Positions 11,978 through 22,523 of a DNA stretch of 64,000 nt are shown piece by piece. The stretch is taken from positions 17,548,501 to 17,612,500 of the forward strand of contig JAKSXM010000007.1 of NCBI GenBank assembly GCA_022575985.1, given 5' to 3'. The position numbers and the translations under genes are program-made. How positions within the stretch are numbered: position 1 is the stretch's first letter; every line of letters starts with the position of its first letter. Below the pieces are notes generated by a model. It was not told the DNA's origin. It ran no database searches and worked only from the letters and a program-made list of their open reading frames with translations. The stretch is from Anagrus nilaparvatae (lineage: Eukaryota > Arthropoda > Insecta > Hymenoptera > Mymaridae).

Positions 11978-13931
11978 GCATACACACAATATTTAAATAT
12001 AAATATTAGGAAGCAAAAAGAAAATTCTTCTGAAAAATCGCTGTTCCAAATATACAGATGTATAAGTAATACCAAAATATAATGCGCATTCACAGACTTT
12101 GATTGAGTTTTAGTTTATCCAGTGTATAAAGCTCTAAAGTCATAAAGTGAGTTTCAGTGAGAGTTATAAAGTGTACGTAATTTTCCTTAAAGACAATAAA
12201 TGGTTTAATATTCCAATGGGTGCAGTTGTTTGTTGACTAAATTTGAAGAAAAAAATATTGAAAAAATTCATTTTCCTATTTTTCTTGATTTTTTGATTTT
12301 ACAGAGAATATTTTGATCCTCGATTTAGTGCTGGTTTTTAGTATAACTTACATACATCAACATAGTTTTGGAAGCGTTTTTGAGAAACGTTGAGAAATTA
12401 AAAATTTTTCTGCATCATCCTAATACATATAAAGTTATAATAAAATATCATCAATATTTATTTACATAATAAAATTTCTAATTGAAATTGAAATTAAAAA
12501 AATAAAAATTGATTTTAATATTTACGTTAAAATAAAAATAAAAAAAATAATGTCAATCATTATAATATTTTGATAAATTAGATTAAAATCTGAATTATAA
12601 ATAATAATTATCAAATTGTCAATCAATATTTATATTAAAAATTTATGGTTTCAAATATTATTATTGAAAATATATGATTTTACTTAATGTATCACAATAA
12701 TTTACATGTACATGAATTAATAACAAAGATAATTTAATTTGACAAAAGCAATAAAGTTTGATAACAGAGATATACAGCATAAAATTACTCTTAATTTAAT
12801 AACATTCAAATATGTGCCTAATATACAAGATCAATGTTATGCTATTTTCTGAAAATTACATAATAAACTTGTACATGTCATTCTGTTAATATACCAGTGT
12901 TATTTCTTCATTGTACTATAATATTTCGAGTAATTCTGAATTATTTCAGTTAAAATATTTTCTTCCTGTTGGTCTTGAATGTTTTGAACTTGTTTTTATA
13001 CATATTCAATTGGCGCGCCCGCGACGTCAAGCAAAATCCGCAAATTAGTTTACAGGAAAATGGGAAGAGATAATGGACAAATTTTTTGGGATATAATAAA
13101 TGAACTAATAAAGTATGTAAAAAAATTTTTTTTATTAATTTTTAAATTAATTAATTAATTCCATTTTGTTGTTAATACTTTAAAACTTTTATGGACATCA
13201 TTTTTTTTGTTAAATTCTGACTTTTAACTTATAACACAAACAGTTTTTGAAGTCAGTTTTGAAGCCTATATTATAACCGTGTTTTTCATCACGGATCTTA
13301 GAACACTTGGTAATTTTGTCACATATTTTACATGAGTATATAATTATTTATGGAAAAATAAAATAAGGTTAAGTGAAGGAACTCAAAGAAATTAAATAAT
13401 TAACATAATAATTTAAAAAAATCCATTAGATGATTTGGCTGAGCTTTTTCATTTATATATTATGCAAGTCTTTGATGTACTTCAACATTTTTATTTATTT
13501 TTTGAACATTTTTTTATACTTTACAGTGATTTTCTTTTTTATTACTCCTATAGGTAATATTTAAAATTTACATAAGCAGTATAAAAGTACTTGTAAAAGT
13601 AAAATTTTTTTTAATTTAAATATTTCAAAGAGATTCAATGTTTTTTTTATTTTCCTTTTTTTTAAATATTTTCTTATAGTTGATTATTGATTATTTGACT
13701 TGATGTTTAAATTATTTTTATTGAAAATAATTAAAATATTTTTTTTGCACACATATATATATAACAGAAAAACCTCAGTATTTATGGTTAATGCGTTTCA
13801 AAAAAATATCTTACTGAAAACAAATCAAATTTTTTTAATTTTTCACTTTCTTAATAATTGACTTTTGTATCTAACAGCAAATTGTATAGTTATTTATGAA
13901 AGCAAAAAAGTTTTTAAAAAATTTAATAATT
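11978..13931. other. AT-rich stretch without a recognised gene
   Basis: Nothing coding was recognised. A short GC-richer island, GGCGCGCCCGCGACGTC, sits at about 13012-13028 in otherwise AT-rich sequence, with no obvious role. Confidence 0.4.
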
Positions 13932-14095
13932 TGAATCTTGAAATTGCTATTTTGTAATGACCAAGGACTGGGCAAAAAGTGAAAAAATTTTTTTTAGTTT
14001 TTATCACAAGAACTGTATTTAAAATTTAGACGTTTCTCTCATTTATATGAGCCTCTTCAGTAACTAAAAATAATACATATAAAATATAAGAAAAA
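13932..14095 (+). repeat. Left copy of a distant 150-bp inverted repeat
   Basis: This block (TGAATCTTGAAATTGCTATT, TAATGACCAAGGACTGGGC, AGTTTTTATCACAAGAACTG, ATACATATAAAATATAAG) is matched in reverse orientation at 24425-24572, with about 25 extra bases near 14035-14060. It directly precedes the Penelope-like reading frame at 14097, so it may be upstream Penelope sequence. Confidence 0.6.
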
Positions 14096-14096
14096 A

Positions 14097-15250
14097 TTGA
14101 AAAAAATTCCATATGACTACAAAATACTTTCTCTTGATATTAATTCTTTCTACACAAATGTGCCCTTGGATTTAGTAATAAGCAGTCTTGATAATAGATA
14201 TCACTTATTACATAATAATTGTAAAACGCCTTATGATGAGATTGTAGAAGTCATCAAATTATTATACAACAATACTTATTGCACTTTCAATCATGTAATA
14301 TATAAACAACTAGAAGGCAATCCAATGGTCTCAGCTATATCATCACTTCTGGTAGATATAGTGATGGAAGATTTAGAGATCGAATGTATAAATAAACTTG
14401 ACTACACACCTATATTTTATTATAGATATGTGGACGATGTTATTTTAGCTATTTCTCAAAATAAAATAGATTATACATTGAACATCTTTAATAGCTATCA
14501 CAAGAAACTACAATTCACCATTGAACTAGAAGAGGATGACCAAATCAATTTCTTGGATATAAAAATAATAAAAGACCAAGACAACAACATCATCACTAAT
14601 TGGAACCAAAAGAAAACCTTTTCAGGCTGAATCTTGAACTATCATTTAAACCACCCTAAGCACCAAAAGATTGCTATGATTTATAACCTTATAGATAGAG
14701 CTTTAATCCTTACTGATAAAATATTTCACATAGATAACATCAGGTTAGTCCAAAGTATACTCATTGCCAACAATTATCCACAATATTTTATATACAAATA
14801 TATCAACAAGAGGAAAAATCTGTTACAATATTGTGACTTTAACATCAACAATATTCAATAACCTAAAAACAACCAACATAAGAATAAAGTTTTTATCAAA
14901 ATACCATACAAATATGGAATTTATAATAAAATTAAAAAAGTTTTGGACGATGTAAAATACCAAACAATACCTCTTTTAAATAAGGATTTAAAATAAATCT
15001 AAACATAATAAGACAGGAGTAGTTTATAAAATCAAATGCAAAGATTGTAATAGTGTATATATTGATGAGACAAAAAGATCACTTTTTAGGAGGATTAATG
15101 AACACAAAAGGAATAAAAATTCAGTATATGCTACACACTGCAATGAAAATGATCACAGTTTTGATTTTAAAAAACTGTACATATTTGATGAAGAAAGGGG
15201 GTCGGACAAAAAAAAATTTCAGAAAGCATCCACATCCACCTGCATAATCC
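14097..15250 (+). pseudogene. Penelope-like element fragment (RT + GIY-YIG), broken
   Basis: The reading frame encodes the core of a Penelope-type reverse transcriptase. Motif A is SLDINSFYTNVP; the motif B region is GNPMVSAISSLLVDI, where the usual Gly-Ser is changed; motif C is YRYVDDVI, followed by INFLDIKI. A TGA at 14628-14630 interrupts it (the frame continues as ILNYHLNHPKHQKI, so probably CGA mutated), and a TAA follows near 14862. After a frameshift a GIY-YIG endonuclease begins at 15016 (GVVYKIKCKDC, VYIDETKRS, RRINEHKRN). The canonical YIG is YID here. The 5' part of the ORF is absent. It is a different family from the element at 28.7-31.8 kb. Confidence 0.85.
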
Positions 15251-15544
15251 CACCATCAATTTAAAAGAAGACACCAACAACTTAAACGTCTCATATATAC
15301 ACACAATCAATACTCTCAAACATCAACGATAATAAATTGATTCTACTGCATCTGCATCGTACGACCAATCGCCAAAATAATATACAAACAAACATCAGTT
15401 GATCATATTTTTTACAAGTTTTTTCTTTTTTTCTTTCTTTCTACAGATATAAATTATAAAGTTTTTTTTAAAATAGTTTGTTTAAAATTTTTTATTACAA
15501 TTGTTAATAATATTAAAGCAAGAAATATGATAATACACAATAAG
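15251..15544. other. Junction between Penelope fragment and DIRS element
   Basis: Non-coding AT-rich sequence. Recognisable recombinase coding of the minus-strand DIRS element stops near 15590, and the Penelope C-terminus ends around 15250-15350, so a truncation junction lies in between. Confidence 0.4.
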
Positions 15545-17952
15545 TGCAATAGAATATAAAAATATTAGATTTTTAGCTAAGTTCATTTTATGTATAATAC
15601 AAATCCTTTGACCCGTTACCAACAACATTAAGGTGAGTAATCTCTGCGAGAGAGATTCCAAAGAGATTTCTGATGTATTTACGGATGAAAAATACTGTAA
15701 GACAATGTGCGGATCCCAAGTTTCATTATATTTAGGATTATCAGGCTTTATATTGTATACCCCTTTTAGAAATCGTTTAATGTTTTCATCGTGTGCTATA
15801 TGAGAGCCAATGATTAAAGCAATTGCTGACTTTAAGCCACACAAGGTACCATGAGCTACACCTCTTAAAAATTCCTGATTTAAAAACTCGATAATTTCTG
15901 TAGGTGGTTCTGAAAATGAATCTTTATTGTAAATAACACAGAAATTCCACCAAAGTTTCAAATAAGTATTATATTGACGTATAGAACCATCTGATAAGGA
16001 CTTCAGTAAAATGTTAGCTACTTCGAGTGAAACGCCCTTTTTTATAAACGCCTGCCGCATAAAACTGCTGCCACCAGGGTAAAATGACCATAGTGGATGA
16101 GGCTTCCTAGAGGGTGATAATAACATTGATCGATCAGGTTTAAATTTTAATAACTCTGATTGAGAGAGATCCTTAAAAAGTGGGAACCAAGGCTGGGTTG
16201 GACAGTCTGGTACAACCACAATACCCCTTGCTTCATCATCTTTAACCTTTTGTAATACTTTTAAAATAATTGCAAAAGGGGGAAAGGTATAAAATTCCAA
16301 ATTTGACCATGATATTGTAAAAGCATCAGTAGCAATACTATCAGGGTCTGGCAGCCACGATACAAAATGTTGGCATTTAGTATTTATTCTTGACGCAAAA
16401 AGGTCTACTGTCGGGGAGCCGAAGCACCTTTCGATCTTAGAGAATATGTATTGAGAAAGCTCGTATTCAGTTTCTGGCTCTTTTTTACGCGACTCGAAAT
16501 CGGCTAAAAAGTTCTCTTTTGAGCTAATGTAAGAGGCAAAGACAAAGATATTTTTCGATTCGCAATATTTCCACAACTCACGAGCTATTTCATTTAAGAT
16601 CTCGTACCGTATGCCCCCCATCCGATTTATACAAGAAATAGCAGTTGCATTGTCTATGCGTAGTAAAATATTGCAATTTTTTAGATTATCAGAAAAACAT
16701 TTTAAGCCAATCAAGGCTGTTTTCAATTCTAATGCATTTATATGAAGACTTCTTTCATACTTGTTCCAGAAACCATGGGATCTTTGCGACCCGCAAGCAG
16801 CACCCCACCCTGTTTTAGATGCATCAGTGAATATTTCTAAATCATATTTTCGTGGTCTAATGGAATTTTTCGCTTTTTTAATGTTCTCTTTCCACCATAA
16901 TAAGTCTGGCATCAAACTAACCGAAATATTCATTACGGCGTCATAAGAATCATTCTCATCCTTCAGGGCTAAGAATTTTGCTCTTTCAAGCGATTTTGTA
17001 TGAACATTACCGTATTTAAGGCAGGGACAACACGACACAAGAGTACCTATAAGTTGGGAAAAGCTTCTAATCTTACAGCTTGTTTTTTTTATAAAACTGT
17101 CTAACAGATTTTTGACTTTCACCACTTTATCTTCAGGCAAACTTACTGACATTTTAACTGAATCAAATATTAGACCTAAGAATTTTACTTTCTGTTTTGG
17201 CTCTAACTGGCTTTTATTTAAATTGATTATGAACCCTAGGTCATGCAACAGGTTACGAGTTGCTTGTATATTTTTATAACAGTCTTCTACAGATTTCCCG
17301 AGTATTACCCAATCATCCAAATAAACAACAGAAAGATGACCTAATTTTCTTAGAAAGGATATAACAGAATTCATAATCTTTGTGAATACGTAAGGGGCAG
17401 AAGTAAGACCAAAAGGTAAGACATTAAAATAATAAACCTTGTTATTAAATTCAAAACATAGGTATTTCTTATCTGATTCCCTTATGGGTACCATATAATA
17501 AGCATCCTTTAAATCTAATGTAGCTAAAAAACAACCTGGGGAGATTAACTTTATTAATGTCCTGTAATCCTCCAATTTAAAATGTTCGGTACAAATGAAA
17601 TTATTCAGACTTTTCAGATTTAAAATGAATCTATGGGATCCATCTGGTTTAGGGACCAGAAATATTTTTGATAAAAAGGGCTTAGATTTTTAATTAAACG
17701 CAGAAATGGCATCTTTAGATAATAGCTCATTAATAATTTTTTGCATATTTACATATTCATCTTTTTGCCAGTTACATTCTTTAGGAGGAGAATTTTGATA
17801 GACTTTGCTAATTAGTGGAATTTTAACCCCTTTAACCCAAGATAAGATAGTGGGATCAGAGGTAATTTTTTGCCAATTATGAATAAAATGTTGTAAGCGA
17901 CCGCCGTAAATACTTACGTCATTTAACGTCTGCGTTGACTCCTGGTTCGATC
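15482..17952 (-). pseudogene. DIRS pol: RT, RNase H, methyltransferase-like and truncated tyrosine recombinase
   Basis: The frame opens upstream of about 17950, overlapping the end of gag in another frame, and reads N-terminal RT motifs (KIFLVPKPDGSHRFILNLKS). A TAA at 17692-17690 interrupts it (AISAFN, stop, KSKPFLSK). In the long downstream stretch (numbered from 17575), RT has LDLKDAYY (about 21-27), LPFGLTSAP (53-61) and YLDD (85-88) in place of YxDD. RNase H acidic residues are at about 249-251 (FTDAS), E283, D308 and D359. A Dam-like methyltransferase region has VDLFASRIN and FPPF (431-434, replacing NPPY). A recombinase N-terminal domain follows and ends at TGQR (about R657). The last 30-odd residues before the stop do not look like recombinase. 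The initiator proposed at 17575 is TTG, so it is not a real start. Confidence 0.85.
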
Positions 17953-18734
17953 TGAACTCCTGGGTCGGTTCGCATTCTTTGGATAATTGGTTTTCCTGGC
18001 GTTCCTCTGATTCCGATGGTAGTTCTTGCCGTAGCTTGAGGCTTTGTACCCGCCTGACGTCGATGTCCTCTGATGATCCTGCTTTTGACGCGGCGGGGTT
18101 GTCAAGTTTTTTGAAGCCTTATCAGATGTAGTTTTCTTTGGTATTGCCAAATTCTTGAAATCCTGATGTATGGATTTCTTAGACTTCCACTTTTCTTCAA
18201 GGTTGCCAAATAACCATTCATCAGGAACAGTATCCCTTAAGGTGTTTCTATATATCTGGTTAACATTAGAAATTACCAGCCTTCCTCTTATTGCTTCATC
18301 ATGTTGAAGGTCTGTAAGTAAACGACCTATGTCGCACACATTTTCTATTAGTGTTACATCTACTACACCTGATTTTATCTTCTCTTGCTCGAGAAGCTGA
18401 TTCAAGATCTTTGCGATTGCTGCTTGAGCCGCAGACAATTTTAATTGCTTCTCTACTATACGCTTATCTCTATCACATACGTCCGAATGAAGAACTTCTG
18501 TAATTTGGATATTTAAATTTGGAGGATCGATAAATAAACAATTACTTGGTGGTGGATACTTTTTGATAAGCCTAATTTTTTCTTCATTGGGTAGACCTGG
18601 TTTTAAGATTTCCTCCCATCTTATAACGACGTCATTTGGTATAGGTTTATCCAATACCCTTTCTTCAATCATTCTAGCACCTAATGCATTGATAATATTT
18701 TCAGGCAACGGCTGTTCCTCTTCTGATCCGTTCT
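17923..18734 (-). CDS. DIRS gag, exon 3 (inferred)
   Basis: The reading frame ends at TAA 17925-17923 in a basic tail (RPRSSDRTRSQRRR) typical of a nucleocapsid-like RNA-binding end. The body contains NALGARMIEERVLD, a helix-rich region and CDIGRLLTDLQ, a segment I associate with arthropod DIRS gag. No ATG starts this frame; upstream sequence reads NGSEEEQPLPENI back to 18734, where a pyrimidine-rich CTATAG looks like a 3' splice site. With exons 1 and 2 the joined frame is exactly 407 codons plus stop. Overlap with the pol frame at the 3' end fits programmed or reinitiated expression. Gag identity is firm; the splice site is inferred. Confidence 0.7.
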
Positions 18735-18890
18735 CTATAGAAGGAAGAAATAATATAAAGAAATAAAAAGGTAAAAGAAGGTAGCTTTCTTTGATTTTTA
18801 TTCCTGTAATAACAAGAATACTGAGTCATAACTCAAAAACAGATTTTCGGTAATAACTGAAAATCGTAAATAATGAAAAAATGAATCTAC
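18735..18890 (-). other. Candidate gag intron 2 (156 bp)
   Basis: On the minus strand it begins GTAGATTC at 18890 after AACAAAG and ends in a pyrimidine-rich tract and CTATAG at 18735. Removing it joins the RS-rich exon 2 to exon 3 in frame. Retaining it would terminate the exon 2 frame at 18826 (the reading-through tail ends SVFEL). Confidence 0.55.
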
Positions 18891-19184
18891 CTTTGTTATC
18901 ATGTGTTTCTTTGTCGGTAATAATAGAGACTTCCTGAGAGTTAGATTCCTGTTGAGGATCTGCAGATGGCGTATGTTGAGGAACCGGATCAGATAAGGAC
19001 AAAGAGCGAGATCTTTCTTGACGACTTCTAAAGTTATTACTCATGCGCAGGAAACTCCTTTTTGAATCCGACGAAGCGTCCTCTGAACATATTGAAGATG
19101 AACTAGACCTGCTTTCGGAGGGACTCCGGAAATAAGATCGATGATGCTTCTTGCTATATGGACTGCGTCCATAACGTATATTAT
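18891..19184 (-). CDS. DIRS gag, exon 2 (inferred, RS-rich)
   Basis: This 294-nt open segment encodes a serine/arginine-rich low-complexity region (GRSPYSKKHHRSYF, SPSESRSSSSS, FRSRQERSRSLSLS, then a PQQ-rich stretch). It lies between a TGTGTAG acceptor at 19185 and an AAAG/GTAGAT donor at 18890. An in-frame ATG at 19044 could alternatively start the protein, but open coding continues upstream of it with the same RS bias. That favours an internal exon. Entry and exit phases (1 and 1) match exons 1 and 3. Confidence 0.6.
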
Positions 19185-19316
19185 CTACACATACGTAATA
19201 AGTCTCTTTTTACCACCATGTTTTAATTATTATTTCTCTGAGTAATAACTCACCGGTCTATAATTTTAAGAACTGAATGCGTTTGAAAAAAACGGCATAA
19301 AATCAAACATTAGAGT

Positions 19317-21650
19317 AATAACTTAGAGCCTCTTGGCTGGAACGTTTCAAAGATCGACGAGGACAGATTCGAGGAATACCTTCGAATCGAGTCAGCGTTG
19401 ATCCCCGCTTGGCGAGGAGGGGCTACAAGCCCACGAGAGGCCGAAACCCTGGTTAAGAAAGTAACGTCTCTATTACGCGGCGCTTGCGATGCCTCGATGC
19501 CTCGCCGCAGGCCCTGGAAAGGGAGAAAACCAGTGTACTGGTGGACTCCCGAAATAGCTGAGCTCCGAAAGGAATGCCACAGGACGCGACGAAGGGCCCA
19601 ACGAGCACGGGACAGACCCGAAGCTGCTGCACACTCCCAGGTACACAAGGACGCCAAAAACCGACTGGCCAAGGCCATCCGTCAAAGCAAGGCTCAATGT
19701 CTGCGTTCATTACGCGAAGACGTAAACAAGGACCCCTGGGGCCTAGGTTACAAAGTCGTAATGGGCAAATTGAACCGGGGGTCCGACAACATGATGGACG
19801 CGGCGTCGACTGAACGGATCGTCGGTGCTCTCTTCCCTGAAAGGGCCATCCGGGAAAACCCGGTTGAAGTGATACCCAGGGAAGAAGTGCCGCTGTTCAG
19901 CGAAGGCGAGACGGTCAAGGCGATAAAGGCCATGAAAAATGGCAAGGCGCCGGGGCCGGACGGGATACCAGCGGAAGTGCTCAAAAGAGCGGTCAAAGTA
20001 ATCCCTGGTATGTTGAGCATGTTCAATGCTTGTTTGGTGGCTGGAGTATTCCCAAAGCAGTGGAAGGTGGCACGTCTCGTGCTCTTGAACAAGGCCAAGG
20101 GGGGAGCCCCGGACTCTCCATCATCTTACAGACCTTTGTGTATGTTAAATACCATTGGTAAGGTGATGGAGAGCTTGCTCCGGGCAAGGCTCAGAAGGGC
20201 AATCGAGGAAGGCGGTGGTCTCTCTGAGGAGCAGCATGGTTTTCGTGAAGGGCATTCCACGATAGACGCCATTCGGCGTGTCGTGGATACCGTAGAGGCT
20301 GAGAGGGAAAAGCGGCCTGCAATTCACAAGGACGTCCTTCTGGTAACGCTGGACGTCAAAAACGCTTTCAACTCAGTCAGGTGGGATGACATGATCCGGT
20401 CCCTCGAGTACGATTTCCGGATACCCAGGTATCTGGGTAGCGTACTAAAGGATTACCTGCGGGACCGGAGACTGCTCTACGACACGCTCGACGGTAGGCG
20501 TGAAAAGGTTTTGAGTGCAGGCATCGCGCAAGGTTCGGTTCTCGGACCGGACCTGTGGAATGCCTTTTACGATGGCTTGTTGCGCGTCCACCTCCCGAAA
20601 GGAGTTTCCCTGATCGGGTACGCCGACGACGTGGTCCTGACCATAACTGGCAGGGACATGGAAGTGACCCAGGAGAGGTTGAATCTAGTCATGAGACGGA
20701 TCAACCTCTGGATGGGCGATCACGGGCTCCAGCTTGCGATCCCAAAAACGGAGATCGTACTGCTGACCCGTCGAAGGGTTCCTACCGACTTCGATGTAAT
20801 TATCGACGACGGCGGAAACCCTCACACGATCCGAACCAGAACATCGGTGAAATACCTGGGAGTTCAGCTTGACCTTCTGGGAGCAATTTCAGAGGTCGTG
20901 TGAAAAGGCAGCGTCGGCCGCATCCTCCCTGTCAAGGCTCATGGCCAACATTGGGGGACCCAAACCAGGGAAGCGGAGGCTCCTGATGTCAGTCGTCAAC
21001 TCTGTCCTGCTCTACGGATCAGAAGTCTGGGCGAAGACCACAGAAACTGCCAAGTACAGACGAAAAATATCGTCGGTACAGAGGCAGGCGGCAGTGAGGA
21101 TCGCCTGTGGATACCACACGGTATCTCTAGAGGCGATCCAGGTTGTTGCTTCGGTGATACCCATTGACCTGCTAGCGTTGGAGCGGTAATTCATCTACGA
21201 GAGCGTAGAAGAGCGCGAAGTGGCTTCCACTCGCGCCCGCTTCAACTCTATGAAAGCATGGAAGAAACGATGGAAAAAGAACCAAGAGAAAAATGCCCTG
21301 TGGACGCGCAAACTGATCTCAGACCTGCAGGCATGGATGGGACGACAGCATGGGGAGGTGGATTCTACCTTACCCAGTTCTTAACTGGACACGGGTACTT
21401 CCGTGTCATGTTGAAGCATTGGCATAAGGTGGCAACAAAGGAGTGCTTGCACTGTCCGGGCGTGGATGATACAGTAGAGCACACATTTTTCGAATGTGTT
21501 CGCTACTCGGAGGGGCGCCCGCCCTTCCCGATTTGGAGGCCGGAGACGGTGGTCCCGGAAATGCTACGGAGTTCCGAAAACTGGAACAAAGTAGCAGAGT
21601 ACGTAAGGACCACCTTGTTGCAGAAGAAGGAGGAGGGCTTTCTATCGTAG
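19317..21650 (+). pseudogene. R1-type LINE ORF2 reverse transcriptase, frameshifted
   Basis: RT motifs appear in order: GKAPGPDGIPAEV, SSYRPLCMLNTIGKV, motif A LVTLDVKNAFNSV, motif B GIAQGSVLGPDLWNAFYD and motif C YADDVVL (YADD at 20619-20630). The frame breaks near 20870-20880, where KYLGVQLD continues as FWEQFQRSCEKA in another frame. A TAA at 21187-21189 interrupts LALER/FIYES, and a second frameshift lies near 21350. The last part carries a C-x2-C-x8-H-x4-C knuckle (CLHCPGVDDTVEHTFFEC) and ends at 21650, as in R1-type LINEs. At least three lesions mean it is inactive. The exact subclade (R1 or a relative) is not certain. Confidence 0.85.
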
Positions 21651-21937
21651 AGAGCTCTCCTGCCCCTAGGAAGGGGGGAAGGCAGCGGCCAGCTGCCTAG
21701 GCTATGCGTCCCAAACTGAAGTTATACCTGAAAAGGGAGTTCCGGTTTGGGACAAACAAGCGCGGGGGGTTTAAAGTGTGTTTATCCAGTAAGAATCTGG
21801 GGCGTAGCCGGCGACCGCGTTCGCTGGTGGTCTCCCACCACCAGTTGTACACTTTGTACAACTGGGTGGTCATGGAAATTTGCGGGTCTTTAAGGCCCGC
21901 AAACACTCCATGGCTGATGTAAGATTCACATATTTCC

Positions 21938-21967
<30 letters not shown>
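19317..21967 (+). mobile_element. R1-clade non-LTR retrotransposon, 5'-truncated, nested in DIRS
   Basis: The block is markedly more GC-rich than its surroundings. It begins abruptly inside ORF2 (LEPLGWNVSKIDEDRF) and contains the RT and C-terminal zinc-knuckle parts of ORF2, about 290 bp of GC-rich 3' UTR (21651-21940) and a poly(A) tract at about 21941-21967. The endonuclease domain is missing, as expected of 5' truncation during target-primed reverse transcription. It is inserted in the antisense orientation relative to the DIRS host. I could not find a convincing target-site duplication. Confidence 0.85.
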
Positions 21968-21972
<5 letters not shown>

Positions 21973-22123
21973 AAATAGTTTCCTAAGACTTCCTTAAACC
22001 TTAATCTAATTTCTAAGAGAAACTTTAGAGAAAAAAGTAAACTGGGATATTAATACCAATATATTTTGAGACATAAACTTATTAAGGAATTTATTAATCA
22101 GCTTTTGCCAAAAAAAAACTTAC

Positions 22124-22241
22124 TGCGTCGATCCAAAGAGGTATCTCTCCTCCGTTTTCGGCTTCTCTTATGATTTTCTTGTACTAATTTTTCCAGATTT
22201 TTTATTCTCTTCTCATAATCTCTTATTTGAGCTTCCTTCAT
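22124..22241 (-). CDS. DIRS gag, exon 1 (inferred)
   Basis: An ATG at 22241 begins MKEAQIRDYEKRIKNLEKLV, a short coiled-coil-like stretch, followed by a basic cluster (HKRSRKRRRDTS). The frame reaches a consensus GTAAGT donor after 39 codons plus one nucleotide. Joining to 19184 gives an in-frame RN/NIRYGRS junction and continues the basic, serine-rich composition. The segment is only 118 nt, so its identification rests on frame agreement and the perfect donor. Confidence 0.55.
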
Positions 22242-22523
22242 GATTAAACTTGGTTACTAAAACTTCTATCACTATTACTTTATGAGAGTAATAAGAAAAC
22301 AAATAATACACGTGTGACTAACTAGGCACGAAGAAAAAGAATGATATAATGAAAGCCTACGCCCACGCGATAGGTCCCAATTTTTCTATCTTTAAAATCG
22401 TGACTAGCTCTGGCGTGGAGCGGGAGTACTACAAGTGATCTCGAGGAAGAGGCGCGAAATACAATACAAATTCAAGGTATACAGGTTATATAAAAAAAAA
22501 ACGCTGCCAAGTGATTGGCACTA

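Larger units (their letters stand above)
19185..22123 (-). other. Candidate gag intron 1 carrying a nested LINE
   Basis: The minus-strand donor is GCA/GTAAGT at 22123 and the acceptor is TGTGTAG at 19185. The 2.9-kb span is mostly the plus-strand LINE at 19317-21967. Without it the intron would be about 290 bp, similar in scale to intron 2. Splicing restores the gag frame. Confidence 0.55.
15545..22490 (-). mobile_element. DIRS-type tyrosine-recombinase retrotransposon, 3'-truncated, with nested LINE
   Basis: Reading on the minus strand, the element holds about 250 bp of upstream sequence (22490-22242) and a gag ORF in three inferred exons (22241-22124, 19184-18891, 18734-17923). An overlapping RT/RNase H/methyltransferase-like/tyrosine-recombinase frame follows (about 17950-15590). 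It ends just after the first catalytic arginine of the recombinase, so the 3' third of that domain and the downstream terminal repeats are missing. An R1-type LINE (19317-21967) interrupts the first gag intron. The absence of an aspartic protease and DDE integrase and the presence of a YR domain place it in the DIRS group. The upstream boundary near 22490 is approximate. Confidence 0.8.

Noticed and set aside
15482..17575. 17575 and 18708 as true start codons of the DIRS proteins
   Set aside because: Both are TTG codons inside longer conserved coding; homologous residues continue upstream of each.
18826..19044. Stand-alone 72-residue RS-rich protein
   Set aside because: It reads through a donor-like site into sequence that stops. 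Splicing joins it in frame to the gag body, so it is better explained as an internal exon.
19310..21194. Antisense and alternative-frame ORFs over the R1-type LINE
   Set aside because: They are shadows of the RT frame in GC-rich sequence. The conserved RT motifs are on the plus strand.
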